Positions 48,067 through 59,110 of a stretch of DNA of 64,000 bases are shown here, one piece after another; the first letter of the stretch is position 1, and each line of letters begins with the position of its first letter. The notes beneath the pieces were generated by a model that worked only from the letters and a program-made list of their open reading frames with translations, was not told where the DNA came from and did not search any database. Source of the stretch: Yponomeuta sedellus (taxonomy: Eukaryota > Arthropoda > Insecta > Lepidoptera > Yponomeutidae); assembly GCA_934045075.1 (NCBI GenBank), contig OW203732.1, forward strand, positions 14,672,201 to 14,736,200, given 5' to 3'. The translations under genes were made by a program, and so were the position numbers.

Positions 48067-48147
48067 TCGTAAGTTTTCATGTATTTATTTAAAAGTCTAT
48101 TTGAAAGTTAAGCTAGATATATATATCACATTACATAAAATCACACC

Positions 48148-48215
48148 TGTGTTGCGGCGTGGTAGGCAGATACCTGGGTTTGCCACTTGCAACGAACCTG
48201 ACCTGACCTCGTAAG
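48148..48215 (-). repeat. LINE 3' end relic
   Basis: GGTAGGCAGATACCTGGGTTTGCCACTTGC resembles the tail shared by 20285, 32509 and 45985, strongly diverged. Confidence 0.45.
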
Positions 48216-48560
48216 AAGGCCCCTCACGAAGCGATTCCCATTCCCATACAATATTTGTATGGGAATGGTAATGAGTCTGGTTTAAATTTACAAACAACAA
48301 TCTGAAGCGCTATGAAACTTTACAAATATGTTTAGAAGTCATAAAGGGAGGTTTGGTAGTGCTTAGAATTAAGAACATATGAATAAAAAAGATTTTAGGG
48401 CCTTTTAAGTCTTCCGTAAAAATTTTGACAGTAAACTTACAAGGCCCTAATTTTTTTTTAATGTATTTATTCGCAAATCTATATGTGTCCTTTCAGCATA
48501 TTGACAAAGTTTCATTGCAATCCTTAAATACAAATATTCATTGAAAACGAATACAGAACT

Positions 48561-48623
48561 AAAGGATGATGGGCGTTTTGGTCCTTATGTCCAATCAAGA
48601 TGAGTCATAATGTCGTTGGATAG
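48561..48623. repeat. Left terminal inverted repeat of the transposon
   Basis: AAAGGATGATGGGC at the outer end and GTCGTTGGATAG at the inner end. It pairs with 51924-51996, with mismatches and an 8-10 bp insertion on the right side. Confidence 0.7.
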
Positions 48624-49125
48624 CTCTTTTCAAGTGAAAAAATAAATTCTATGAAGACGAATCCGTATGAATTGTCCATTTTGAAATATGCTCGTCGGAA
48701 AGTACCATTTTTTGCTCTAAATAGAAATTAGAAAAATTCATATCTCTGGTTTAACTCAACCGATGCTCATGATTTTTACGAAAATCACATCTATGCATAC
48801 TCTGTCATAAATCATTAGAGCGAGACAGCGACATTGCGCTCTCTCTCCCACTCACGGTCACGGGTAACGCTGGAATTCGGTTTTGACCCCTCTCGCGCTC
48901 CGGGACACGGCGCGGGGGCAGGTATGTTAGGGTGAGGAACGCTTGGCCGCTTGCGCAGGTAGTCAGTCGTTTGCTGATATTGTGTTAAGTGCTACGTTAT
49001 TACGCTCCTCATTGTTCACATCGACTTTGACCTTGGCATCATTTTGGACTCTGTTACCCGTTTTATTTGTTGACCGTGGCTTTATATTGGACTTGGGTGC
49101 TTAACGATTGGATTGTTTCGTTGCA

Positions 49126-49260
49126 ATGGAACGTTACCGTAACTGTGTAATGTGCCGAAGAGGGCTATACCGAGGCAGATATCAAGTACGCGTTCTGTCG
49201 GAAGCCTTGACAAGAACACACGTGGAGCTAGTAACATTTATACGAGAAAACGCTGCTCTG
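49126..49260 (+). CDS. Transposon exon 1: first Cys pair of N-terminal finger
   Basis: Starts at ATG 49126 (a second in-frame ATG lies at 49108). It encodes MERYRNCVMCRRGLYRGRYQ and ends FIRENAAL. The CxxC here and the CYRC in exon 2 would form one zinc-binding unit, probably for DNA binding. The donor is CTG|GTGGTT, or three bases later GTG|GTTTGT; both keep frame. Reading on gives a stop at 49320. Confidence 0.55.
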
Positions 49261-49764
49261 GTGGTTTGTACCTATTGCACTTTTTTTTTCCACTCGATCC
49301 TCACTGAACCTTCGATATAAAAGGAAACCAATTGAAATCATGTGCAACTGCATCCCAGATCTATTCTAGTAGTAAATGAGGTAACGAAGACGTAAAAGTG
49401 AAAACCGATTGATAAGTGATTCTGGTCGCTTAAAGAACATTCAAGTGATTCCTTTTTCACTTTTACGTCTTCCACGATGTATTTACCACCAAAACAAGGC
49501 CTACACAAAACCACAACCAATTACTGTGGTTGCGGTTTTGTGTGGTTGTGTGTATGCCTTGTTTTCGTACACACAACTACAGAAAACCGCAACCAGATCT
49601 CTGAGAAATCTGTGAATCTGTGGCATATATTTGACGATTCGCACACCTTCTGACAGAAAAACAAATCCCTCCCACAAATGACCCCCAATGCGTTATTTTG
49701 TTAGGTATTTTTCGGAAACCAAAGTTGTTTTTCTTTTCCTTACATTTTCATATATCATTTTCAG

Positions 49765-50160
49765 GTCGTGTTTGACAACACCCGAAGAGTATGTTACCGA
49801 TGCTGGCAAAGAGCCGAAAATGCGACTAGAGGTCATGCAAACCCTCAACCCGAGCCGGAGCCGCAAGAACAAGCAGAACCGCAAGAACAACTACAACCGC
49901 AAGAACAACTACAACCGCAATTAGGAGAAATGCTTCATATTCCTGAATATATGAGAGCACCTAATACCGCGACGCATTGTATCTTTCATGGCTGCGCTAA
50001 TGAAACCCGCCATCGAATTCCAAATGTTGTTAAAATCCACGTATTTTCTCAACATAAATTGTATATCCCCGACAGTGCCAGAGTATGTCACGATCACCTT
50101 AATGGGAATGATTGGAATGGGAATGAATGCCCCAACATTGCAACATTTCCCATGACTTTA
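49765..50160 (+). CDS. Transposon exon 2: second finger part, before the frame break
   Basis: The acceptor ATCATTTTCAG is followed by VVFDNTRRVCYRCWQRAENA, then a Pro-Glu-Gln repeat (PEPQEQAEPQEQ). A second Cys/His cluster follows: CIFHGC...RHRIP...CHDHL. This frame stops at 50193, while the transposase frame is open from before 50127. A one- or two-base shift in 50125-50160 is needed to join them; it may be mutation or sequencing error. The exact end is therefore approximate. Confidence 0.55.
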
Positions 50161-51683
50161 CGGCTGCCCACTTCAGGGATGTTTGTGACCTAATGCGAAA
50201 TGCCTTAAACTCACCCAGATTACGTTTTAGCGACCGAGGCATGAATGAAGAAGAAATGCACTTTTGGACTGGACGTACTAATGATGAATTTAATGCCATC
50301 TTAGAGCAAAATCCATTATTAAGAAATAGAAGTGCAGATCCCAGAACCACTTTGGGCATTTTACTAACGAAACTACGCACAGGAGAACCCAACTCGAGAC
50401 TTGCGACGTTGTTTAACATGTCTCGGAGAAAACTCGAACGCCAGTTGGCCATCGCACGAGAGTGTCTTAGCACTGACTACGTTGTGCGACACTTGGGAGT
50501 GGATCACATGAATAGAGAAGATATATTAGAGAGAAACTTGAGGATTCCAAAAGCACTGTATGGAAATGAAGACAACAATAAAGCCATTATTATTTGCGAT
50601 GGTACGTATATTTATATATACAAGAGTTCAAACTTTTTGTTTCAGAGGCAATCCTACAGTTTACACAAGTTCCAAAACTTGTTGAAACCATTTTTAATCG
50701 TAACCACTGACGGATACATTATAGATGTTAAAGGACCATACGCTGCAACAAAAACTGATGCGCAGATAATGAGCGACTTAATGACTGACGAGGAAAATCC
50801 CCTTCATATATTGCTTCAGCCGAATGACGTATTTATTTTGGACCGCGGGTTCAGGGATAGTCTGCAGCATATAGAAGCATGTGGCTACGAATTTCACGTC
50901 CCCCCGACGAAGAACCGGGAAGAGTCGCAGCTCACGACTTCTCAAGCAAATGATTCCCGGCTGGTGACAATGTGCCGGTGGGTAGTGGAAGTGGTTAACG
51001 GGCGTTTCAAAAGAGATTTCAAGCTGTTGCGCCAAAAATATTTTAATAACACAATGCCTAATATGTTCGGGGATTTTATGATTGCAGCAGCAATTACAAA
51101 TCACTTCCACAGGCCTATTGTCGATAGCCAACACGCAGAAGCTTTTTTACAAAAAATTGTTGAAAGAAGGCAAACCCCAAACATGTTATATGATTATGTA
51201 GAAGCAAAAAGATTAAACAACAGAAGAGCCAATTTCCAGAGATTGGAAGCAAATGACATTCAAGACTTTCCACGATTGAGGGAACAGGACGTGATTTTGC
51301 TGTCATTGGGGACATATCAGTTAAAACTGGCAAAATCATATTGCAGCGAGCACCTCAACAACGGCTTATATCTTATAGAAACTTATAGAGAAGCTGCTTT
51401 GGAGGATATCCATGAATATGGGATCCACGAAGATGCGTGGCTGTTGCGTGCACGCATACAGTCCCGACATGTACGATCAAAACAATATTTTTGCTATATA
51501 TTATTAGACAGAAATAGTAGAAACATATTACAACATTATTGCACATGTTTGACAGGACGCCGCACGATAGGTTCCTGTGCGCATATTATATCTATTGTGT
51601 GGTATTTAGGATATGCTAGACATGAAGGCTTTACTGAACCAGCACTATTTTTAAATAACATTATCATGGATGAAACACATTAA
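50127..51683 (+). CDS. DDE transposase with C-terminal SWIM finger
   Basis: An open frame of 518 codons. Residues 10-150 are helical, with DFTAAHFRDVCDLMRN and an HTH-like stretch FNMSRRKLERQL. The catalytic triad candidates are D158 (ICDGTYIYI), D239 (FILDRGFRD) and E288 (RWVVEVVNGRFK), in DDE_Tnp_4 (IS5/PIF-like) order. Residues 472-486, CTCLTGRRTIGSCAH, fit the SWIM zinc-finger pattern CxC-x(n)-CxH. It would cut and paste the element. The start shown is only the first Met of the open frame; the real protein should begin in exon 1. The frame itself is intact from here to the stop. Confidence 0.85.
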   Translation: MPQHCNISHDFTAAHFRDVCDLMRNALNSPRLRFSDRGMNEEEMHFWTGRTNDEFNAILEQNPLLRNRSADPRTTLGILLTKLRTGEPNSRLATLFNMSRRKLERQLAIARECLSTDYVVRHLGVDHMNREDILERNLRIPKALYGNEDNNKAIIICDGTYIYIYKSSNFLFQRQSYSLHKFQNLLKPFLIVTTDGYIIDVKGPYAATKTDAQIMSDLMTDEENPLHILLQPNDVFILDRGFRDSLQHIEACGYEFHVPPTKNREESQLTTSQANDSRLVTMCRWVVEVVNGRFKRDFKLLRQKYFNNTMPNMFGDFMIAAAITNHFHRPIVDSQHAEAFLQKIVERRQTPNMLYDYVEAKRLNNRRANFQRLEANDIQDFPRLREQDVILLSLGTYQLKLAKSYCSEHLNNGLYLIETYREAALEDIHEYGIHEDAWLLRARIQSRHVRSKQYFCYILLDRNSRNILQHYCTCLTGRRTIGSCAHIISIVWYLGYARHEGFTEPALFLNNIIMDETH

Positions 51684-51723
51684 ACGATAAAACTTACTCT
51701 GAACTTGTTTTATTTACTTCGAT

Positions 51724-51729
51724 AATAAA
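51724..51729 (+). terminator. Possible poly(A) signal of the transposase
   Basis: AATAAA 41 bp after the transposase stop. Confidence 0.45.
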
Positions 51730-51923
51730 CAAACAATGATAATATAATAATCAATGCTGATCATTTGTAATTAAAATCGATATACAATGTCGAAAAAATA
51801 TCAAAAAGAATTAAAACAACAGAAAAAAAATTAAATAAAAAAAAACTTTTAACGTATGATTACTAAAATTGGACAGAAAATCGGGACTAGCGCTTCGATT
51901 ATTCTTATTCTACAAAAAAATAC

Positions 51924-51996
51924 CTTTCCAACGACGTATTACTCATTCCGATTGGTGCCAGGACCAGGTTCCATACATTTGTGCCCATCATCCTTT
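51924..51996. repeat. Right terminal inverted repeat of the transposon
   Basis: CTTTCCAACGACGTATTACTC at the inner end and GCCCATCATCCTTT at the outer end, answering the left repeat at 48561. Confidence 0.7.
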
Positions 51997-52294
51997 GTAT
52001 AACTTTATAGGCTAATTTGCCCCAATAAAATTTTACCTGTATAGGTAAACTACAGAAAAGTGTTGTTGTACCTACTTTAGGTCTAATAAACATGAAAACA
52101 CGAGAAAAACTAATTAGTCACTGAAACATCGGTAGGGACGCTCAGGCTCAAGGGCGCTTAATTAAATATGTAATAGTTGTATTAGTTCTAAACTAATATC
52201 AAAAGCACTTAACCAAAGGTTAGTACAGTTGACAGCACATTCACACGTACGTTATAGATGAGTTTGAAAATCACTTAAACATTTACAGCCTTCT

Positions 52295-52505
52295 TCTTCT
52301 TCTTCAGGCTTTATTAGTCCACTGCTGGACATAGCTCTCCCCTAATGAGCAAGCTGCTGGATATAGCCCTCCCCTAAGCAAGGTTGTGCCATCATTGAGG
52401 GGTAGTGGCCATAATCCCCGCGCTGGGCATGCGTGTTGGGGATCGCAGTTCGGTGGAATTGTACTGCAGGGGGCGCTGCTGCCCACCCCCGGCCTAATTT
52501 TATTA
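52295..52505. repeat. Common lepidopteran repeat (GTCCACTGCTGGACATAG)
   Basis: TTAGTCCACTGCTGGACATA, CTCTCCCCTAATGAG and a second partial unit. It ends GGGGGCGCTGCTGCCCACCC. A related piece lies at 47155-47225. Confidence 0.65.
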
Positions 52506-52664
52506 AATCACGATTCCTTATAATACTCCTCAGAGGCAGTTTAAGGTATACTGTCGACTGTACCTACTAAGGTAGTATTACTATCAAGCACAATCATATG
52601 CGATGTTGGTATTTCGATCGCTGAAAGTGGAAACTATCTTCGATCACAATAAGTATTGACTGTC

Positions 52665-52740
52665 TCGTTGGTCTAGCGGTAACACGCTAGATTACTACCA
52701 GGAGGTCGTGGGTTCGATTACGGCCGGAGGTCGCTATACT
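52665..52740 (+). mobile_element. tRNA-like SINE head
   Basis: CTCGTTGGTCTAGCGGTAAC (A box) and GTGGGTTCGATTACGG (B box). It is diverged at the B box and followed by non-tRNA sequence, so it is a SINE head and not a tRNA gene. Confidence 0.65.
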
Positions 52741-52907
52741 TCATCTGTGCAAATAGCGTCATAGTAAGTCTTTTTTCCTTGTTTGTGATGTCTTTGCATT
52801 ACCCGCAAAGGTCATCCCAGATTGGATCCAGCTCTTCCACGTTACTTTCTACTCCATCAGGTTGACCTATTTGCGGATTCCAAAGTGTCAAAATACTGTA
52901 GATACTC

Positions 52908-53085
52908 GAAGATAGATAGAATATTCTTTATTGTACACAGAAATGACGATAACAGAAATTATATAAAAAATACAGTTCAGATGGCGGCCTTATTACTAAA
53001 AGCAATTTCTTCCAGGCAACCACAGACGGAGACAAGAAAGAAATTAGAGACGGGTAGTCGGTGCAATACGGAAATATTGAAATAA
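52908..53085 (-). repeat. LINE 3' end (TTTATTGTACAC family)
   Basis: GATAGATAGAATATTCTTTA, then TTGTACACAGAAATG, GGCGGCCTTATTACTAAAAG and TTTCTTCCAGGCAACC, as at 14098 and 40901. Confidence 0.65.
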
Positions 53086-53316
53086 GGAATTCAACGAAAT
53101 TAAAAATTGTATGTACGAGTATTTGACTGTTCGGAGTAGGTGAAATCGGAGATCTTCATACAATGTAGGATTACGTAGTGGCGTCACAGGACAAATTAAT
53201 GTGTTTCGTTTAGGTTAATAAGGAAGTAATTTTTTTATATACCTTATCTATTGATCGCCACATGATCATCAATGGAACCCATTTCAGTCCGGGGAAAAAT
53301 GCAAAGAAAACTTTGC

Positions 53317-53703
53317 TTTATAACTCACGATCGAGCCCCAGGTTCGATCCCGAGTGCGGGCATGTACCAATGACTTTGTTTAATTTCAAAGTTACGTACA
53401 TTTGCGATTTTGCAGTCGCAATACCACACGCTAACGGTGAAGGAAAACATCGTGAGGAAACCCGCGGCTTGGTTGGCTCCGCACGTATTGACTAGTCTTT
53501 CCTGTGGGCTAGGCCGACTAAGCTGTCAGGATGGTATAGGTGCTGGGCAAGCCTACACCATCTATACAACCATGTCCCAGGCACTACAGCGTCGGAGTGG
53601 TCCCTTCACCCATCTAGTGTGAGTGAAGTACCACTGGACGCTGTATAAATCATCTCATTTAGTAGATGCAAAAAAAAAAGGCCAATTTTTTTATAACTCA
53701 CGA
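53317..53703 (+). mobile_element. 5'-truncated SINE with a 14-bp duplication
   Basis: 53331-53689 is nearly identical to 16698-17050 but lacks the A box and begins inside the head. TTTATAACTCACGA flanks it (53317-53330, 53690-53703). A truncated copy with clean duplications is the usual result of incomplete target-primed reverse transcription. Confidence 0.9.
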
Positions 53704-54320
53704 AAACGCATTTCACATATTGATTTCCACATCTCTTTTAGCGATTGTAAACAAATCAACAAAAATGTACTCTAAAGCTGAATGAAATGAAACATAACAA
53801 CTCTGTAAATTGTTCGATAATAGCAGGCAATGTTTCTGAATTATCTAGTAGAATATTACAGTACAGTTTGTGAACAAATAACTCATAGACAGCACGACAA
53901 ACACAGTCACGGAGGCACACGTAAATACATTACAAATAATGGTACTGTCTCTCTTCTCTCGGAAGAAAAAGTCTTTACTAGCTGTGTCGGTGGCTTCTGC
54001 GCAAAAGATTCTGATAGAGAGTAGTCTATCAAATTTACGTCACTTTTTGGTCCACACACGGTGCCTCTATGCAAATACTGCACATTTATAATTTAATAGG
54101 CATGCGATATTGGCGTTTTATTTAGATTAGGTACTCCTTACATTATTAGCAGATCTAGGACATAAATACAAAGCTACGCTCTACACAGTACAACGATACC
54201 ATGGGTAATTATTACAGTCAATCGACCTAGGCACAAATTAAGTCTACTTACTCAGAAAATGAAATACTAGCTTTTGCAAATATGGGATTGTCGGCTAATG
54301 TTGACATTACAATTGTACGT
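53704..54320. other. No gene recognised
   Basis: Short open frames only; no repeat recognised. Confidence 0.45.
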
Positions 54321-54680
54321 TATCAACCCTTGTATGTCCCCACTGCTGGGGCGCGGGTCTCTTCCTACATCGCAGGAAGGTTAGGCCATACTCCACCACG
54401 GGGGCCAAGTCCGGGTTGGTGGAGGATTGTAAGACAGTGGCGGGCCTTGCTGTCAGAAGTTATCAAGCCGCCCATAAGGCCTCTGACATGGCTTAACGAC
54501 TGCCCTTATATGACAGCCGGCACCAACGGCTTAGCGTGCCTTGCGAAGCACGAAAGCGCTCAGAAAAATGCCACTAGCAGTAGTCACGGGACGCTCACCC
54601 ATCCTGTACCTGACCGCGCCTGTTGTTGCTTAACCAAGTGATTGATTCCAATCACTCGGTTCGCCTAGGCCACGAGCGCT
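54321..54680 (-). mobile_element. 5S-headed SINE, longest copy
   Basis: About 360 bp in reverse orientation. The 3' end TATCAACCCTTGTATGTCCC is at 54321 and the head at about 54560-54680, where the reverse strand gives AAGCAACAACAGGCGCGGTC and GATGGGTGAGCGTCCC. An open frame across it is a by-product of the repeat sequence and is not called a gene. Confidence 0.85.
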
Positions 54681-54689
54681 ACATTAATT

Positions 54690-54739
54690 AATCATTAATG
54701 GTGTATGTACCATTAATGGTACATACACCATTAATGATT
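54690..54739. repeat. 50-bp perfect palindrome
   Basis: AATCATTAATGGTGTATGTA and four more bases are exactly inverted around a central TA, ten bases from the head end of the 5S-like SINE. Confidence 0.95.
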
Positions 54740-55870
54740 CCATTCACGGGCATGATAGTTTCGGTACTAGTTTTGACAGTAAGTGACTGCAAGTGCCCAT
54801 AATGGCCCATTTTGCATGACTGCGAAACGAAGTTTCTATATCTTGTATAGTTCTATGGTCGACGCATTTAAAAGAGCTGCAGGCTCCTTTTGATACGATG
54901 AGAAGTTAAGTTAAGGACTTTTTTAATTCACTGAAGCAAATTCTAAGCTAGGGAAAGACTTCAAAGCCACAGCATGAATACATCTATGCAGAATATAGTT
55001 GATGAAATGCCACATGCACATGGTTGAGAATAAAATCACCCGTTTCATAAATATTGTTATGGAATTCGAGAGCGGAATTCTAACACTTGGAACTAATTTA
55101 TAACCAAACTAGGAACTAATTTTATTTAATGACAATATGCTTTAAATCGGTTTTAAGCATCGAATTTAGTGTTCTCCACGTTCATGAGTATAATGTTAGT
55201 TGGAAATTCTTTGTTTAGCTCTAATTATTTAAGTAAATAAGTAAAAAAAAAAAGTTTAGGTACTTACTTTGTTGACTTCTTATCCACATAATGTACTAAT
55301 TCTAAGTTGAACAACTTTGACGTTTACTGTGTTTACCAAAACATTTGGCTCTTATAAAAATTATTAATCATAAAAAATATATTAGATTATATGTTAAATC
55401 TAATTTTAAAATATATCATCTTAGTGACAAGGAATCTAAGCGGCAATGTAAGAAATCATATATTTCTTTTATTAGTCGTTTATTTAATTAACTTGACGTG
55501 ATGCACTTTTGGACACACAAAACTTTGGCATTCAAAACTTGACTTGGCTTGGTTGTGACAAAATTAAGATTTTCATTTTACAAAATGTTTTGTTAAGTAT
55601 TTACCATAATTTACGAAAAAAAATTACGTAACAGACTAAGACTTCTGGTTTTCTTTTCAGATTTTTTGGTACTTATAATGTGGTATAGAAGATCAGTTTC
55701 GAGTTGTCGACGGAGGTCAGAAATGCGTAAAAGTGATTTTTTTTTTTACTATAAACAAATTTCTCTTTTTCACAAGCTTCTCGAAAGAATCGATTCACAC
55801 AACACATGTCCCAGTCCCAAATTAGAAACTATTCCATTAAGTACATTTTATTTATTTATTTCTATTTCAG
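54740..55870. other. No gene recognised
   Basis: AT-rich sequence; nothing recognised. Confidence 0.45.
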
Positions 55871-56033
55871 ATTAAGCTGTCAGGATGGTATAGGTACTGG
55901 GCAAGCCTACACCATCTATAAAACTATGTCCCAGGCACTACAGCGTCGGAGTGGTCCCTTCGCCCATCTAGTGTGAGTGAAGATGCCACTGGACGCTGTA
56001 TAAATCATCTCATTAAGTAGATGCAAAAAGGCC
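55871..56033 (+). mobile_element. 5'-truncated SINE (16661 family)
   Basis: Begins AAGCTGTCAGGATGGTATAG and ends TAGATGCAAAAAGGCC; only the 3' 160 bp of the family. Confidence 0.85.
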
Positions 56034-56104
56034 ATACCATTTCAATTTTGGCAACAGACAGTCACAGTGTTATAAATTGTTACAGTGAAAATATACTTAA
56101 TACA

Positions 56105-56260
56105 AAGTGAATTTGCGAGAGAGGCGAGGAAACCTTAGATACCTCACGTACCCAAGCTTATAATTGTAAATCCGCGTTGGGCATGCGTGGTGAATAAGCC
56201 CATCCTTTGTCTCTCTCTAAGAAAAGTTCTGTGCCCTGTAAGACGTATAAAGGCTATCTA
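56105..56260 (+). repeat. Diverged SINE body relic
   Basis: GCGAGGAAACCTTAGATACC, TTGGGCATGCGTGGTGAATA and TCTCTCTCTAAGAAAAG, parallel to 7323. Confidence 0.5.
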
Positions 56261-56776
56261 TATACTTGACTTCAGTGTGTGTCATATCAGATCATTAGAT
56301 TAGACCTGCATTATGTGCATACACATAATACACATTATTTAAAAAAATATCCAAGTTCAGAACCGAATTTGTAGAGAATCACCCGGTAAATAGAAACCAG
56401 TTTTGGTGTAAAGCTAATAAAACTTTAGCGCGACGGCTGTCCCGTGTCCCGGCAACCATTGTGCAAAGAAAACTTTGAACTGCGCGCGATGACAAACGAG
56501 ACAGTGGACGCTCCAAGTCCATAAAAATCAATTTGCAGTGTAAATCGAGCGAGGGGACCAATTACTTCCAAGTCATCGCTCCGCTATACGCCCCCCGGTA
56601 CGGAAAAATCACAATCTCGCGGGAAAAAAATAAACTAGCGAAGCGTAGGCTACAAAAGTGCACTGTGTTGGTGCGTTAAACTCTTATTACAATTTAATGC
56701 TATGACTCGATATTTATACTTTGAACGAATACAATTGTTGCGACATTTAGTTAGATAATCTTAATATCAAACAAAT

Positions 56777-57095
56777 CAAAATCAAAAAGGTTTTATTCAA
56801 AATAGCGCAGAAACTGCAGCTTAATGAACGTGACAAGTTAAACTAAGCTAAACTCATGCATTGTGCATGAGTTTTATAATATTATGTAAACTCTGTTAAT
56901 AAGATAAGACTAAGTTTGGAGCTGTTTAGCTCCAAACAGCTCCAAACTTAGAAGGAGAAAAAAATAGACACAAGTCATTTTTTTTAATTACAGACATCAT
57001 TATCATCTAAATAATACTTTACATTATAGTAGCCCTTTTGCCACAAAGTGTACTTCACACATCTTTTGAACCGCGTTACAGACAAGCTTAATATA
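56777..57095 (-). repeat. Dispersed repeat (GCAGAAACTGCGGC family)
   Basis: Shares AAAAGGTTTTATTCAAAATAGC, CAGAAACTGCAGCTTAATGA and CACAAAGTGTACTTCAC with 29808 and 37541. Two local hairpins (56853-56873 and 56914-56950) interrupt it. Confidence 0.7.
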
Positions 57096-57499
57096 TGTTC
57101 AGGGATTTTAATATACAAATGTATACAATGAGATCTAGATAAGATGATCTTTGCCAGCCTAAATCTTGGGAACGAAAGTTTATGTTTATTTCTTAGTTAT
57201 CCGAATCCGGTAAACATACGCCACGGTACATTTTTAAGGTGAACTATACTAGCCAAAATTAGGAGGATAGGCAGATTAACACACCTACTGCTAGAGGTAG
57301 GTTAGACAAGGCGAATCGTGATACTCGTTACAACGTTTCTCAAATCGTTATCAGAAATAATCGATGCCAAATTTTACGTGACCCATTTTCCCATCTCCAG
57401 TGTCCCAAGCCGATGAGACCCAAAATACGTCCACGCGAAGTAACATTCATTTATTTATTCAAGTTACTTGTCGGGTTACTTATTTGTGAAGTTATAGTG

Positions 57500-57665
57500 G
57501 CGATACTACTCGCTAACGGTGAATGAAATCTGAGTGTCGAAGTTGTTCAACTACCTCAGAAATTGCCAAACCGCGGTGGGCACTCGTGGCCCCATACTCT
57601 CTCTTTCTGAGGGAAGGCATGTGCCTGCAGCGGGGCATATGTTTACAGGCTACTTGAAAAAAATA
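57500..57665 (+). repeat. Diverged SINE body relic
   Basis: GGCGATACTACTCGCTAACG, a CTCTCTCTTTCTGAGGGAAGG block and TTTACAGGCTAC, parallel to 7323 and 61990. Confidence 0.5.
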
Positions 57666-57678
57666 TCGGGTACTATTA

Positions 57679-58123
57679 CTTCTACTATTACGACTTATTA
57701 TTTCTACTATAATATTGGCCTTTTCGCATCTACTTAATGAGATGATTTATACAGCGTCCAATGGTATCTTCACTCACATTAGATGGGTGAAGGATGCTGC
57801 CGTGCCTGGGAAATGGTTTTATACATGGTGTAGGCTTATCCAGCACCTATACCATACCGGCTTAGTCGGCCTAGCCCACAGGAAAGACTAGTGAATTCGT
57901 GCGGAGCCAACCAAGCCGCGGGTTTCCTCACGATGTTTTCCTTCACAGTTAGCGTGTGGTATTGAGACTACAAATTCGCAAATGTACGTAACTTTGAAAT
58001 TAAACCAAGTCATTCGTACATGCCCGCACCCGGGATCGAACATGGGGCTCTCGCTTGCCAGTGCATGGTTCTACCCACTGAGCTACCACCGCTTGTATTT
58101 CTACTACTACGACTTATTATTTC
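57679..58123 (-). mobile_element. Full SINE (16661 family), reverse, with target duplication
   Basis: 57717-58092 in reverse has the complete head (GGTGGTAGCTCAGTGGGTAG, GTTCGATCCCGG) and tail. A near-identical TTCTACTATTACGACTTATT block flanks it on both sides. Confidence 0.85.
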
Positions 58124-59110
58124 TGGTATATTTAAAATAATAGTGGTGCAATCAAGTGCAATATGTTAACACGATAAGGTTTAAAGATACTAATAAGGTC
58201 TGAAGACCAAGAGATGGGCTTAAAAGTGTGGGCAGACACACACCAATAAGATGGAACCTGTTCGAGATCAATTTGGAATACAATAACTTCGATAGTAAGT
58301 TCAGTCTACAGCGGGCCACCTCGTCATATGTGAGTACCTACATATGATGATTGCTATTATCTCTCGAATGCCTCCTAGACAAAGAAAGCCTTAAGGCTTG
58401 GCTTTCTTTGTCAAAGGAATTTTAAACATAAGCAATACACGTCCCACTGTCAATTTTAATACTTATACTGACAACGTTCGACATTTTACTACTTATTCTT
58501 GGCTCATAAGTACTTGTTAAACTAGGCAACCGCATATAATATTCAAAAACCGAGTAAAGGAAGTGAAATGAAGAAAAACAATTTCCATCGTAGACCACAA
58601 AACGAATCTATGTAGATACGCGCACTTCCATTTTTTTCCATACTTCGCATTGCTACTCCAGAGCCATTTCACCACGTTTTAGCCTGAATAATACATGCCC
58701 AGTTTGCATAGCCCAGTGACACAGTAAAGCACCAGTGCAACCGCGTAATGTTAAAAGTTATCCCAGTGATAAGCGGCAGAGGCAATTTGGCAAGCGCAGC
58801 GCCTCTATCAAATTTGATGCCAAACCGCCCTACATGCGATGTGCGTTCCGCTCCAATATTTACTTTTGTCCATTCAATTTTCATACTAATTGAATGCCTT
58901 AATGAACGCCAGTCGGATTAAAATTTCTACGTAGACGAAAATGTTCCACTTAGAAAGGCGCCTCACGAGGCGATTTCCATACAAACATCCCATCCCATAG
59001 TTTGAGTTTCATTTACAAACTAACTTACCGGCCGCCTATTATTGTAGTATATAATTTATCTTTATTTATCTGGTGTGCAATAAAGAATATTGTTCTCTTA
59101 TCTTACAATA
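58124..59110. other. No gene recognised; small hairpin at 58378-58413
   Basis: GACAAAGAAAGCC is inverted as GGCTTTCTTTGTC. Otherwise nothing recognised. Confidence 0.45.

Larger units (their letters stand above)
48561..51996 (+). mobile_element. DNA transposon with DDE-SWIM transposase (ISL2EU-like)
   Basis: About 3.4 kb between imperfect terminal inverted repeats. It contains a GC-rich promoter-like start (48830-49000), a Cys-rich first exon (49126), an intron of about 500 bp full of small hairpins (49380-49590), a second exon with more Cys/His pairs, and a 518-codon DDE transposase. The architecture and the DGT, DRGF and VVExxNGR motifs suggest the ISL2EU/IS5-related group; superfamily from memory only. 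A frame break near 50130-50160 probably makes this copy inactive. No clear target duplication. Confidence 0.75.

Noticed and set aside
49108..49320. Separate 70-codon gene before the transposase
   Set aside because: Its first half continues in frame across an intron into 49765 with a matching CYRC; the rest of this frame is intron.
30527..54641. A conserved small protein shared by four open frames (30527, 34115, 47826, 54282)
   Set aside because: The frames run across copies of the 5S-headed SINE, on the strand opposite to its head; similarity reflects the repeat.
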